Positions 43,798 through 43,800 of a stretch of DNA of 43,800 bases are shown one piece after another (positions within the stretch are counted from its first letter, which is position 1; every line of letters begins with the position of its first letter). Position numbers and translations under genes: made by a program. The DNA is from a virus. The DNA lies in the IMG/VR virus record IMGVR_UViG_3300038701_001879, positions 1-43,800 of that record. One strand, 5' to 3'. The notes below the pieces were generated by a model. It saw only the letters and a list, made by a program, of their open reading frames with translations. It was not told the origin of the DNA and did no database searches.

Positions 43798-43800
43798 TTC

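Noticed and set aside
1-43800. tRNA genes, rRNA genes, insertion sequences, diversity-generating retroelement
   Set aside because: I saw no cloverleaf with a conserved T-arm, no transposase motif and no reverse transcriptase or template/variable repeat pair; a tRNA scan would be decisive.

Overview
The window reads as an essentially complete genome of a temperate, long-tailed (siphovirus-type) bacteriophage. Evidence: a terminase pair, portal, Mu-F-like head protein, protease/scaffold, HK97-fold-type capsid protein, head-tail connectors, tail tube, chaperone and tape-measure genes in canonical order; an ERF recombinase and an initiator gene carrying an iteron array; a large serine recombinase; and an XRE-type repressor. 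A 126-bp perfect direct repeat lies at both ends (2-127 and 43672-43797). This most likely means a circular or terminally redundant molecule of about 43.67 kb; flanking att sites are the alternative. The host cannot be named. Strong Shine-Dalgarno sites, GTG/TTG starts and a TTGACA-N17-TATACT promoter say it is bacterial.

Layout. 1-5 kb and 42.1-43.8 kb form the lysogeny/accessory region with genes on both strands: a LuxR-type HTH gene with a conserved partner, a DnaQ-like exonuclease, the integrase, a cluster of four tiny genes, the repressor, and small genes behind an extended -10 promoter. From about 42.0 kb down to 5.0 kb nearly everything is on the minus strand. 42.0-32.4 kb is the early region: HTH regulators, an ASCH protein, ERF, initiator plus putative origin, a PolX-like nucleotidyltransferase, a DinD-like protein, and a cassette with a PAPS-reductase-like and a deoxyribosyltransferase-like protein. 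It ends at a terminator at about 32.33 kb. 32.2-27.4 kb holds membrane and coiled-coil proteins and putative adsorption proteins, including a LamG-like one. 27.4-17.7 kb is packaging and head, 17.7-14.0 kb is a block of three glycosyltransferases and a methyltransferase set between connector genes, and 14.0-5.0 kb is the tail, with an extra endonuclease-like gene and an opposite-strand membrane gene in front of the tape measure.

Unusual structure beyond genes. (1) A dispersed palindrome, CCACAA-N4-TTGTGG, occurs six times exactly and five more times with one mismatch, in genes and between them. (2) A putative replication origin sits inside the initiator gene: five or six iterons at 21-23 bp spacing, a 10-bp-arm inverted repeat and a flanking AT-rich tract. 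(3) Several families of near-identical start-codon cassettes are reused before unrelated genes. (4) The 32.4-34.1 kb gene block is bounded by a 15-bp direct repeat, as if inserted as a cassette. No endolysin gene is recognisable anywhere.
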